Assembly: GCA_030248135.1 (NCBI GenBank)
Contig: JASANC010003655.1
Coordinates: forward strand, 44,762 to 108,761
Length of the DNA stretch: 64,000 bases
From: Theristus sp. LFF4_11
Taxonomy: Eukaryota > Nematoda > Chromadorea > Monhysterida > Xyalidae
Direction: 5' to 3'
A program made the translations under genes and the position numbers. The notes under the pieces are model-generated. The model did not search any database. It was not told where the DNA came from and saw only the letters and a list, made by a program, of their open reading frames with translations. This document shows, piece by piece, positions 34,655 through 45,600 of this stretch (position 1 is its first letter; each line of letters starts with the position of its first letter).

Positions 34655-35010
34655 CGCACTCAACAAAAACTCGTTCAAAACGCAGTTATTTTTATTCTTG
34701 CTTCTTAAAAAGGCTTGGCGTAGGTTAGGATTAGGTTAGGAACAGCTTTTGGTTAAGCTTAGGCTTAGGTTTGGCTTTTAGGTTTAGGTCCGTTTTAGCA
34801 ATGTCCGAGAACATCCAATGTTGGAGCGTGAGTTAACTGGAGCGTAATATCATAAACGGGCCAACCAGAAAAGAAGGGCAACCAGAAAAAAAATGCAAAA
34901 ATTAAATTTGATTTTTTTTAATTTTAATTTTTTTTGTTTGTTTTTGTTTGTTTTTTCACCCTATCAAAAAGGCTTGGCTTAGGATTAAGATTTGGATTAG
35001 GTTTAGGATT
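34386..35010 (+). repeat. TTAGG(C)-like degenerate repeats with 90-bp direct repeat
   Basis: Clusters at about 34391-34437, 34719-34790 and 34972-35010 mix TTAGGC, TTAGGA and TTTAGG. A block of about 90 bp (AGAAGGGCAACCAGAA ... TTTTTGTTTG) is present twice, at about 34481-34568 and 34874-34960. The mirror of one cluster is at 25060-25090, and a short one is at 26644-26662. Confidence 0.7.
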
Positions 35011-36911
35011 AGGAACCTACAGCGACTCATTGCAAGCAACCTTTGATCAAAAATAAAAAACTCACTTTTAAGAATAAATCTTTCTTTCGGCTCGGCATTT
35101 TGAATTTTTTTTAAATTAATTAATAAAATAAAATAAATTAAATTAAAAAACCGAGGCCTATGGCTTACTTTTTTCGACCCCAGATCAATATTATGCAGGG
35201 ATCCGCTGTCCGCTTCCCTGGTGAATGAGAATTCAGAACCATTTTTTGCACGTTCATGTTCAAAAACCCGACATTGTTCCATTTACTTTGGTCGGCGAAA
35301 AACACAGTTTGCCCTGATGTGAAAGTCTTTAATTAAATATTTTTTTGTACAAATGCAGAGGCCTGAACTTCTCTATCATTTGTTTCCTCAACGGCAAAGC
35401 AAAACATGAACCTTGTCCATGGAGAAAAATGCATTGCCCAGGAGTTCTCAGCTTTTTCATCTGGTTAGTTTTGCAGTTAGATCTTTGCATTGTCATTGGT
35501 ACAAAATGGTGTTTCATTCACTTCATAAAAAAAAATGGAAAGTTGACTTTTTGCTTTTCACCCCATGGCTTATTGAACGGCATGTGCAAGATTTTACGGC
35601 GGACAACACGCGTGAATTTGTTATTTTGTTTTGTGAATTAGAAGTCTTCTCGCGAAGTGTGGAAAAAATCACGTTGGGAGGATTCCTTTATTGTGACCGT
35701 TATCAAATTAACAGTTTTAACACTAAACACAACTTACGAAAACCCTATCAAATTTACAGTTTTATCACGAAACACAACAAAGCGAAAACCCTCAAGAGTA
35801 TGTTGCTAACAAAAACAAGTTTATCCCAGTTGAACTCACATGTGTTCTCACCTAATTGAACTAACCCACTGAGAATTCATGAGACGTTTCAAATTCAGTT
35901 ACGTTGTCTGACGCATTTTGCAGTCCACATGGCACGTTTTGTCGCGGTATGTGTGGCAAACGTCTTGCGCAGTGTTTCAAACGCATTTTACAGTAACTTA
36001 TTTATCACAGACATGCATTTTGTACTTCTCTGACGTTCACTTCCTCCAACCGCCGTTTGCTCATGTTCATTCGCGTGATGCTGATGTTTTCTCTCTCTGT
36101 CTAAGTCAAACTGAAGAGTGCTGTGAAAGTCCATAGGGCACCGTGAACCTGATAAAGGCCGGTCACGTTACGTATTTATGTGGGTTGCATTGTTGAAACG
36201 TGATTTGCGCCAACACAACGAGCTTGTTGTTTTGCCAATTAAATAATTTGTCAGCGCTTATTTACATTCGCCAACTGTAATCTGATCAGCCCACGGCTTA
36301 TTACTTCTTGCTGCACTGGTGATGACAACGCACGCAGCGATTCACGCAACGTTTTTCACGTGAACAACGGAAGAAAACGACGGGAATCGTCAACGATCGG
36401 AAGTTACGTTGCAAAAAAAACTGCGGTCGAAGTCGTACTTTTTTGTATAATAACTGCACTTTCCGTAACATTGTCTCAGTGGATGCAAAGCGTTTCGTGA
36501 AACGGGTTCCGTAAAACGTTTGCATGGAACATGTAGTTTGCTTCAATGGGATGGAACAAAGCCCTTTAAAATCTGATTTTCTAATCAAATCTGATCTTAA
36601 ATCTAACCTGAACATGTTCAGATTTCAGACAGTTCTGTTTGCTTATTACAAAGTGCAACTAGCTTTTTCTCGTTAGCCGTGAAAGCTGACAAAAAATATC
36701 AAGGTTTCACCTCATACATATTCGTGCGATTGGTTTTGTTTTGTGCCGCCTCTGTTTTTTTAACATCGAACATCAGAATCTGACGCATAAAAACTGACGC
36801 ATAAACTTGCAATATGATTTCCGCGTTCTGTCATTTGAGCTGCTCGGTCCACTGGTCGTCTGCGCGTCGAACTAGTTCAATCAATCCAACAAGCAGAATT
36901 GTTGAAAACTG
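35011..36911. other. No confident gene
   Basis: Open frames of 148 codons (35413-35859 plus) and 104 codons (36301-36615 minus, Arg/Cys-rich C-terminus) were inspected. Neither has a domain or splice support. The first contains a short tandem repeat near 35700-35800. Confidence 0.35.
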
Positions 36912-37366
36912 ATACCGTATTACCTCTAATAAACCCTCATGGGGGTTTATTTCTTCGGCGACTTCTGGGGGTGGGGGTTTATTTTGGGGGGGGGTTATTT
37001 TTGGGGGGGGGGGGTTATTTACAAACAAATTCTAGGGGTGGGGGTTTGTTGAAAAATGGCAAAAATACCTTGCATGGCAGGCAAGAAAGTCGCAGAAACT
37101 TCTACTTTTCACAGAGATTTCCTTTTGTAACAGCCTTTTGTAATGAAATTACTAACTCATCCCTTTGGGGCCTTTGGTAGCACAATTTCATCATTTTCAC
37201 TGCAACCAGCCACTGAATTCGCTGGGTATGTGTTTCAAACAGGTTTCCAATTAACCCCCATGGGGGATTATTTGTGGGGGGGATGATTCAGAAACTTGTC
37301 GTGGGGGTGGGGGTTTATTGGGGGGATTAATGTTGGGGGGGGGGTTAATGGGGGTAATACGGTAAA
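36912..37366. mobile_element. G-run-rich TIR element next to GPCR start
   Basis: Ends are TACCGTATTACC and its inverse GGTAATACGGTA. Inside, AATAAACCCxCATGGGGGTT-type subterminal repeats are followed by many G runs of 5-13 on the plus strand, alternating with TTATT or TTTATT, so G-quadruplexes are possible. The right end is about 11 bp before the ATG of the GPCR. Confidence 0.75.
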
Positions 37367-37377
37367 CCTTTCGGCTG

Positions 37378-38187
37378 ATGATGGCAATGAACACGACAAC
37401 TGGCGAGACGGTCGAGATGGCATGCCTGCCGTTGCAGCTGACACTGCCGCTGTCAGATGGCTGCCAGCTGGTGTATGGCGTCCTGTACACGGTCATCATC
37501 ACAGCATCAGTGCTGCTGAACACGTCGGTGCTGCTGATGATCGCCATGCACCGCGCGCTGCACACCACCCACTATATTCTCATATCGTTGTTGTCCATGA
37601 CTGATCTGTTGATGATCACCACCAGTGGCATCCTCACACCGTTCACATTCGCACGACGCTTTTGGTACTTTGGCAGGTGGCCGTGCAAAATGCTGCCGTT
37701 CTTGCAAGTGAGAACAGATGACGGGCGTTTTGTCATTTGCTTTGTTTTAGTGGGATTTTTAGGTGATGTTTCTAGTTAGGTCTAACCCAGAGAAGCGTAC
37801 AGAACGCCATTGAGTAGGGCGCCCATCGAGTTTTCTGTCATTAAGCGCCTATACACCCCTCGGCGGGGCTCGATCCCCCGAGCGCACAGACAATAGTCTA
37901 ACGCACTACCACCAGGCCACGAGCGGTGTGAATTGATGCGACTGATTGATTGGTTGATTGGCTTTATTCGGCACATTGTAAGTGTCCGGGCACATGCACA
38001 AGGAAATTAGTCACCCTCGCGGCCTGGTGGTAGTGCGTTAGACTACAGTCTGTGCGCTCGGGGGATCGAGCCCCGCCGAGGGGTGTATAGGCACTTAATG
38101 ACAGAGAAAACTCGATGGGCGCCCTACTCAATGGCGTTCTGTACGCTTCTCTGGGTTAGCCCTGGCTAAAAACATCGCCTAAAAATC

Positions 38188-38263
<76 letters not shown>

Positions 38264-41200
38264 AGTTTCGCATGTTTCGATGCAGGGTGTCTCGATTTAC
38301 ACCTCGACATATCTGATGGCCGCCATTGCCTATGAGCGTTATCGTGCCATCGTTCTCTGCAAGTCGCAGCCGTCGAGCAAAAGCAAACTGGGGGTTATTT
38401 TTCTGATTATTGCGTGTAAGTTTATATCCCCATAAATTCGACTTAAAATTTATCCGCATATAAATCGCCGCTGAAAGATTTTTCAAACGCATACACGTGA
38501 CGGTTCTCTGTTTTTCAGCCGTGGCAATCTGCATGTCTGGCGTACCAATACTGGTTACCACGTACCAACATTCGTTGCTGTTACCCGTTGCAAACAACAC
38601 ATCCATCACTTATCCCTTGTGCGATGCGATCTGCTACGAAACGTGGCCGGAACAGTTTTGGGGCCTAATTAACGCTTTCACTGTTCGTAAAGTCTACGCA
38701 GCGGTCACGCTAATGTTGCAGTTTTTGGTGCCGCTCTGCATGGTCACGTACTTTTATGTCGCTGTACTAAACCGCATAAAACAGGTACGAACTAACCCAT
38801 GATAACCATAAGTTTAGGTGGTGTTTTAAGCAGAAATGACTCCCAAAATGCAAACAAAATGACACACGGTGCTGCGCCACGGCAGTTTTTCTGTCATTTC
38901 ATTAGTGCCTTTTTTAAAAACTCTCGGGCGCTGTCGAGCTTGGTTACACCGACGAAAGACCGGTGCTACTCATTTTGCTGCCTGGAGTCACTAGACTGGT
39001 TTGTATTATGATAAGAAGTTTAGTTTGTTTTAGTCGGCAACTTTAGTGCAATGTCTCTGCAGTGGAGGCAGTGTCGCCTGTGTTTGGCGCTAGTATTTCG
39101 ACCGGAATGAGCGTAGTGGTAGTAGTGGCTTGGTGGTAGCGCGGTAGACTCTTGTCTGTGCGTTCGTGGGATCGAGCCCCGCCAAGGAGTGTATAGGCAC
39201 TTTATGACACAGAAAAAACTCGATGGGCACCCTACTCGACGGCGTTCCGTACGCTTCTTTGTGTTAGCCCTGGCTAAAAACCTCGTTTAAATGTTCCAAC
39301 AAAACAACAAACACCTTTGCGGTTGCAGTGCATGGAAACACGGGCACGCTACTGCAACGCTTCCTACACTTGGCAGGGCATGCAGAGCAGCCAATCACCG
39401 AGCAGCTGCCGCACCAACCGGTCGCACCATCGAATGTCGCAGAATAAACGCACCCATCAGAGTAATAATGCCAGCCAGTTGCGGCGTTCTGCACTGACGC
39501 TCGACCGGATCTCTGAGCTGAATCAAAGCGACAACGGAGTCACGACGACGGAGCACAAAATGGGCGCCGTTGAAGAGACGACCACCAACGGCCAACTGGA
39601 CAATCATAATGACACGGATGATTGCCACAGTTGCCTTACTATCGATGTCAACCGTAGCACAAAGCAGCAGTCAATGTGCACAAACAGTCGCTCAAAACAG
39701 CAACGGACCTTTCATGGCCGCCCGTTTTCATTATTATTTTTGTGCGCATCGTATCGTCGATGGAACGAGACCCGCCGTTGCGCCAAAAAGCCAAGCCCAA
39801 TGATGAAAACGCAAGCAAACGGTCGCGATGAGCAATTCATGACGAAAACTGCTGCCATTCGTCTGCTGCAAGACGAGCCGCCTCAAACAAACAGTGCAAG
39901 CAAACCAACTACAAGTTTGATTACTTTTCGTTTTTTTTGTTTCAAAATACACAGTGGTACAGTACGAAAGTTTATAATACACCGCAATTCTTGATTCACT
40001 TTACTTCTCGGTTTTGAATTTTGAAGTGGGGTTTTTTTAGTTTTGGAAAAATCACTTGGCGGTGAACAACCAGGGAATCGAACTTGCCATGCACCGCGAA
40101 GCTGTAACTGCTGCACCACTGCAATTACCGTAAAGTCTTGCATATAAGGTCTCCTTATATAAATTTGAAAATCAAAAATTTCTGAAAAAAGTGGAATTTC
40201 GTGTGACAACCTTATAAGTGGGAGGAGGTCTCATAAAGCGAACATTAGGAATTCCGGGCCTTATAAACGGGGTAAGATTTCGATCAAGTCAAAATTTTGA
40301 AATTTTTGGTTTCCCGCCGTGTGACACTCCGCCCACTTTTGGGTTGGGGTGTTATAAGTGGGAGGAATCTTATATGCAAGACTTTACGGTAAGTTCATTG
40401 ACTACGCATGCGCACTCCATATCTCTTAAGGCGCGTTCATGAAGCAGTATTTAGTGACGCGTAGCTGCTTTAAAACATATAGCTAAGCGGTAACTAAATA
40501 CAGCTTCATGAATGCCCCTTTACGTTTTATGCGTGGTGCTGCGTGTTGCAGTTTTCATGTGTGTAATGGTTTCAGCAAAAAAAGTGAAGCGAATCAAGAG
40601 TTGGATCGTGAGTTGTGAAGAGAAATGTTATCTCTTTTGCGTGCCATTTTTGAGTGCCAGTCACCAAAACCTGTCGTTTAGGCCGCTGCTCACAACGCAG
40701 CAGATGTGCCCGTCTGCTGTCGAAAACGTCGACCAGTTCAGGCATTTGGTTCCTGAACCCAAGTCGCCAGAATCCGTCGAAATCACTCGTTTCCGGTGAA
40801 TCCGACAGAAAAACGACGGCAAATTACAATTCATTTGAGCGAACGCATCTTAATGACGCCTTGTGGCAGAGCGCTGCCACCCATTCGTTAACATCACCGC
40901 CACCCAGAGACTCAATCCCAGTCGAACAAAACTCCGACCAACGGACTGACAAAAGCGGATCGATTGAATTCACAAAGCAGTCTAGCGCTGCTCGATCACC
41001 AGTCTTGTCATCGTCGTCAAAGACGCGCTCAATAAGAGCACCGTCACTGATGAGCACCACCAGATCGCCCACCAGTCGTCCGCTGCATTCCGGAGAGCAA
41101 GCGATCGATGAAATCGCGAACAGCGACACAAATCATCATGACACATTCGCATCCAGCGAACACGTCTGCCCTCGCATGTCGGAGCGTCGAGTTGACGACA

Positions 41201-41760
41201 TGCGAAACAGCGTTTCGATGACGCTCTCGCCGTTTCGTTCCACCAGCACGTGCACCATAGCCACGACCACAGAAGCAACCAGCAGTAGCTGTGCGAGACG
41301 AGCCGCACTACAGGCGCGCGTGCAAGAAAAACTGCTGCACACCATAAAACTGCTGATTTTGGTGAGTTTCAATGTGCTGCAAATCGATTGCGAAGATGAG
41401 TTAAGCGGCTTTCATGAAGCAGTATTTAGTGACGCGTAGCTGTGCTAAATATAGCTATGCGGTCACTAAATACTGCTTCATGAATGCCCCCTTACGCATT
41501 GACGTGGCATTGGCGAGCCATTCCATGGTGTGCCTGAGTTTCCATTCCAGGTGGTCATAGTGTTCTGCGCCAGCTGGCTGCCGTTTGTCGTCTACTGGTT
41601 CATTATTGAATTTCGCTTGATCGAAATCAACGGACACGTCGAAAACATCCTCTTCCTCCCTGTACATTCGTTGTCGATGATTTCAACGGTTACAAATCCA
41701 ATACTGTACGGGTTTCTGAATCAAAACATTGTCGATATCGTGTTCAAAAAGCATCACTAA
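37378..41760 (+). CDS. Rhodopsin-family neuropeptide-type GPCR
   Basis: Seven-helix plasma-membrane receptor. Exons 37378-37707, 38286-38415, 38519-38784, 39329-39914, 40661-41361, 41551-41760; all phases agree and give 740 residues. N-glycosylation sequon NTT at the N-terminus. TM1 about 31-55, TM2 about 63-86, conserved pre-TM3 Cys (WPCKM) near 103, ERY at 127-129, ECL2 Cys in YPLCDAICYETWP, TM5 ending LNRIKQ, TM6 with FCASWLPF (usual CWLP) near 676-683, TM7 with TNPILYGFLN. ICL3 is about 420 residues, Ser/Thr/Arg-rich and coded by exons 4 and 5, far longer than usual. TM pattern and ECL2 suggest a peptide receptor (FMRFamide/NPY/tachykinin-like); the ligand cannot be named. A G-rich element abuts the start codon. 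Introns carry three SINEs and two hairpin MITEs. Confidence 0.9.
37779..37930 (-). mobile_element. tRNA-derived SINE, copy A
   Basis: On the minus strand GGCCTGGTGGTAGTGCGTTA (A box region) is followed by GGGGGATCGAGCCCCGCC (B box) and a 70-bp body ending GCTTCTCTGGGTTAG. It lies in GPCR intron 1, inverted relative to copy B. Confidence 0.85.
38013..38263 (+). mobile_element. tRNA-derived SINE, copy B, with CAA tail
   Basis: Same A and B boxes and body as copy A, continuing through GGCTAAAAACATCGCCTAAA into an (ACA)n/(CAA)n tail of about 75 bp (38187-38263) that reaches to 22 bp before GPCR exon 2. The tail is probably the SINE 3' end. Confidence 0.85.
39126..39292 (+). mobile_element. tRNA-derived SINE, copy C
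   Basis: Diverged copy (GGCTTGGTGGTAGCGCGGTA, GGGATCGAGCCCCGCC) ending GGCTAAAAACCTCGTTTAAA, followed by a short CAA-rich tail. In GPCR intron 3, 37 bp before exon 4. Confidence 0.85.
40061..40127 (-). repeat. tRNA-like sequence beside TIR element
   Basis: On the minus strand GTGGTGCAGCAGTTACAGC (A-box-like) and GTTCGATTCCCTGG (B box). No good acceptor stem; probably SINE-derived. Confidence 0.4.
40125..40393. mobile_element. 270-bp TIR element (TACCGTA ends)
   Basis: TIR TACCGTAAAGTCTTGCATAT with inverse complement at the right end, then subterminal AAG(T)GGGAGGA motifs. It shares the TACCGTA terminus with the element at 36912-37366. In GPCR intron 4. Confidence 0.75.
40439..40519. mobile_element. 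Hairpin MITE family 1, copy c
   Basis: Palindrome GGCGCGTTCATGAAGCAG...GCTTCATGAATGCCCC, flanked by TTA on both sides, in GPCR intron 4. Confidence 0.85.
41404..41491. mobile_element. Hairpin MITE family 1, copy d
   Basis: Palindrome with TTTCATGAAGCAGTATTTAG arms, TTA on both flanks, filling about half of GPCR intron 5 (41362-41550). Confidence 0.9.
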
Positions 41761-41997
41761 TAGGAGTTACTAAGTGGATTTCTTAAGATTGTTTTTTGTC
41801 GTTTTTTGTCGTTTATCAGATGTATTTTTATTGTGATAGTTTAATAAAATAGCGAATAAAATAGCGCTTTCCATTGCGTTCCTTTGCTTAACCAAGCTAC
41901 CTAGCCCGTACAATAAGACAGCAAGACACAGTAGGTCGTATTATCAGTCAAGTCGGCCTTGCCAACATCAGATACAAAAGAGGGATGGGGACTCATC

Positions 41998-42230
41998 AAC
42001 TGTCTGGACTATCTGGACAGTCCAAACAATGCAGACAAATCCGGATAGTCCGGAGTCCGGACAATTTAGACAGTCCCGATAAGACAATTCGGATGGTCCG
42101 GATGGTCCAAACAGTCCAGAGAATCCAGAGTGCGGACAGTCTGTGTACATTGGACGGTCCAAACTTTCCTGACCGTTTTGACTGTCTGGGCTGTCCCGAC
42201 TGTCCGGACTGTCTGGACCTGGAGCGGACT
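41998..42230. repeat. Degenerate GTCCGGA/TCTGGACAG repeat
   Basis: Roughly 10-bp units built on (A/T)GTCCGGAC with many variants, several self-complementary, about 240 bp downstream of the GPCR stop codon. Confidence 0.8.
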
Positions 42231-42640
42231 TAATGTTCCCTTTTGTTGTGTTAAAATTTTACCTAGGCATCACGCACGTTGGTCACTATGAAAATTCCAA
42301 TGAGTCGTGGACGCTCTGTGGTATGTTTTAGTGATCACCACTATGACCAGGTCTTCTTTGGCCACTATGCTTATCGGTCATTCTGTACTTTTTATCAAGC
42401 AATATACAGTGTGAAAATGTCTCAGTATTGTACGTAGTTGACAAAATAAGAGCACTGGACTGGTGTAAAGCAAAAGTTTTTTTTTGCTATCTGCATTAAG
42501 AAATAAAGCGTGCGTGTGCATCCTGTGCCGTGTGTAAAGAACAAGTAGAAGACCGACTGTCTAAATCCGTCTGCAAGTCAAACCGCTGTTCAAAAATCAG
42601 CGTCAAAAGCACAAGTTGACGTTGCGGTGAATCAATGCGA

Positions 42641-45600
42641 TCACTGTTGACTCGACTTGGTCTCTCGTGCGCGTGTCTCATGTTCAATGTCGCCAGACGC
42701 TGCTCTGTCCGGCTTCTTTAGTTTTTCCATTTTAACGGCATCAGCCAGATGTTCGGGCAAACGTTTACCAAGGGTCTCTGGTAGGAGACAACAGAGCAGC
42801 GCCACGACCAATGAGGCAACGCCAAAGATTGTCGTTGGCAGCCATTTGAAGGATGCACCCTAAATCAGTACAGTATGAATAAGCCAGTCCTTGCATTTTC
42901 CATGATGGCGGGATGAATCGCAGACTAGGAGTTGTCTTTTTCAAGAATACCAAGATCATTCCCAATCGTGTGTGCAAGAGAAAAAAATGAACAGAATGGC
43001 ACGAAGAACCAGTTAGCGTAAAAACACGTCAAATTTGACACACATTCGAGTTTCTGAAGGTATTTTTCTTTCGTTCAAATTTCATACTAAAAAAGCTGCC
43101 ATTCCTACTAAAAATGTTTAATCGGCCATTCCGTACTGTTGCTGAATCAATTTTATGCAGGACCAAATTTTGGATGCATAAGAAACCACGAAAAAATCGT
43201 GAACGCGAAATCGTTTTTCTGCTGATTGGTCGATGCTTCAGCGTACTCATACCAATCAGTGCTCTGCTCAATTATTGCAACTTCTAGAAGTGGCTGCTAA
43301 AAGAGCAACATGGGAACCAACCAGTTTTCCAATGCCAGCGACGTACGGTGAAACCATCGTGCCCACACGGGCCACCGCTGAACTCGACGAAAGTCCGACG
43401 TTACGAACGACCGTTGGGTAGAGCTCAACAGTCAAAACGTAGATCAGCGCAAACGCAATGGTCACGCCCAGCTTTCCAGTCAACGACAGCACCAGTAACC
43501 AGGTGCTGTTTGCTGTAACAAGCTTCAAGATTAGAGCCATTCTGAAGTTAAATGAGACCAGCTAGCATTGCTTACATACAGCAGCGTCCGTTTATACTTT
43601 TGATTGTGTATGTCTGTTTAAACCTGTCACTTTTTTTCGCAGAGCACAAAACATACAGAACTTATAATAGCAAGAAGAAGAACGGATGTATCGGGTTTCC
43701 TGGTTGGAAAGCATGCATACCATTTGTCGCGAAATAATGTTTTCTTGTAAATAACTCTAATCCCGTTCCTTGTTCCGTCGCGAACTTTGTATACTCTGCA
43801 AAATAGTAGTGACAGGTTTCAACAAACATACTGCTGCACAGTCGAACTCGAAATTATAGGGAATCAGCTGATTGGTTGGTGGTCATGTGATGCATGCTTT
43901 CTTTGCAGGACGACAGACTCCGAACAGACGACGCTTCACAGCAACGCTTGCATAGAAAGTATGTATCACCATCACGTGACTACCAACCAACCAGCTGATT
44001 CCCTATAATTTAGAGTCCGACTGCAGAAGAGTGTACGAACTGATAAACGCAATCGCGACGAGTGACACGCCACAGAAGAGCATCATCGCGATCGTCGTTC
44101 GCGTGCGACCCAGATTCAGCAGCGCGTACGACAGCAGATACGCCGGGAACTCCAATGCGCCCATGATAGCGTTGTTCACGAAAATGTTGCCGGCCAACGT
44201 GCTGACGTTCAACGTCAGTCCGTAGTAGACGCACGCCACGACGCCCCTGAGTGTATTTTTTTACTTTTTCAAATGCAAACCTGTTTTTTTTTGTTTTCCA
44301 GCGCCGCGCTTACCAGACGACGTAGATGATGACGCAGCGGAGTACTAGCGTCGGATACTTGAAGATCGCGAGAAAGTTCTCCTTATTTCGTTGTTTCCGC
44401 TCCTCTTCCTGGAGAATAGTTTCAGAAGCGCATCAACTGTCTATCAACTGTAACTTTGCGGTTTATCAACCTGGTGAAGCAAACCGTTTTGATTGCGTTC
44501 GCAATTTTCTCGAAGTCCACATTGGCCGGCAGGACGGCGCGGTTGATACGGGCGGCCGTGCGCAGCACTCTGGCGCCTTCGCTGACCCGGCCGGTGGCCA
44601 GCAACCAACGGGCGCTCTCTGGGGCGAACCTGTCGCAAGCATTTTTTCAGCTCATCGGCAAATCACAACAGGTTTTTTCTCGTTAAAAAACATCACGGAA
44701 TGATTCTATTGCCGTTTGTGACTCTTTTGAATTTGACTTTTTTATTCCACAAAGTAAATCTTCAGATGCGCAGGTCTACAGTCGAACTCTAAATTATAGG
44801 GAATCAGCTGATTGGTTGGTGATCACGTCGTGCATGCATGCTTTCTGTACAGAAATTGCTGTGGGGGCGGAGTTTGCTTTGCACCGAACGCATGCATCAC
44901 GTGATCACCAACCAATCAGCTGATTCACTATAATTTGGAGTTCGACTGTAATCCCGTGCCCCTTTCCGACGAATCAACTCATACCAGCACATGATCGACA
45001 GTGGAACTCCAACGACCGTGCACAGAATGTTCAGGTAACGCCAGTCGGGCAACCAATAAGCAAACGGCGACAGCAGCAGATAGGCGAGTGCGTACGGAAT
45101 GAAGAACAGACCACCGACCAGCGATCGATAACGGTCGCCCACGATTTCCAAGCCTGCACATGAAACAGCAGACATTAGGTTTTTGAAATTTTGATGGTTT
45201 TTTTTAAGTTTTCTCACCTGTACGGTTTTCAACTTATTCAAAACAAGCAGAGTTTCAATTTTAGATTCTGCCCCCGACTGCATTTTAAATTAAATTCTGC
45301 CCCAGTTCTGAATCTTGCCGCCTGTTCCGTCAAAACGATTCATCAAACGATCAAAACTCGCGTTTTCACGAATAAAATACTTTATCTTCAAGCGTGTAAA
45401 TTATTTTAAAGTAAGCAAAACTAATTGATTTCAAACAAAAAACAGTACGTGTTGTCTCCCACCTAGGCAGTAGATCACGACCGCATGTCCACAACCCGCC
45501 GCCATGAGAATCATGCGCAGAATGACGAACAGAAGATACGAAGGTGCAAATGAACAGAGCACGCCTGCAATCGTGTAAACCACCGCCATCCACAGCATCG

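Larger units (their letters stand above)
25012..34845. repeat. Giant imperfect palindrome, about 9.8 kb
   Basis: Inverted arms 25012-30262 and 30379-34845 around a spacer of about 115 bp. Matching landmarks from outside in: GTCCGTTTTAGCAATGTCCG with TTAGG-type repeats; AAGAAGCAAGAATGAAAATAA; the TGGTCTAAAACACCGCACCG minisatellite; the 141/144-bp array; the 267-bp GGTTACGGTAGCGG array. The left arm has an extra 1.5 kb (fold-back element plus tRNA-like sequence, about 25091-26625). The right arm has an extra 1.04-kb transposon (33614-34654). No gene was recognised inside. Confidence 0.85.

Noticed and set aside
35413..35859. 148-codon plus frame as a gene
   Set aside because: AT-rich, no domain, contains a local tandem duplication and has no splice partner.
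38166..38609. 147-codon minus frame with a long valine run
   Set aside because: The run is the (CAA)n tail of a SINE read in reverse, and the rest overlaps GPCR exons and introns on the other strand.
44003..44985. Family-2 MITEs supplying the splice donors themselves (true introners)
   Set aside because: At first CAGTCGRAC at the MITE edge looked like the donor, but homology and phase place donors 18-37 bp upstream (GTTCGT and GTATGA).
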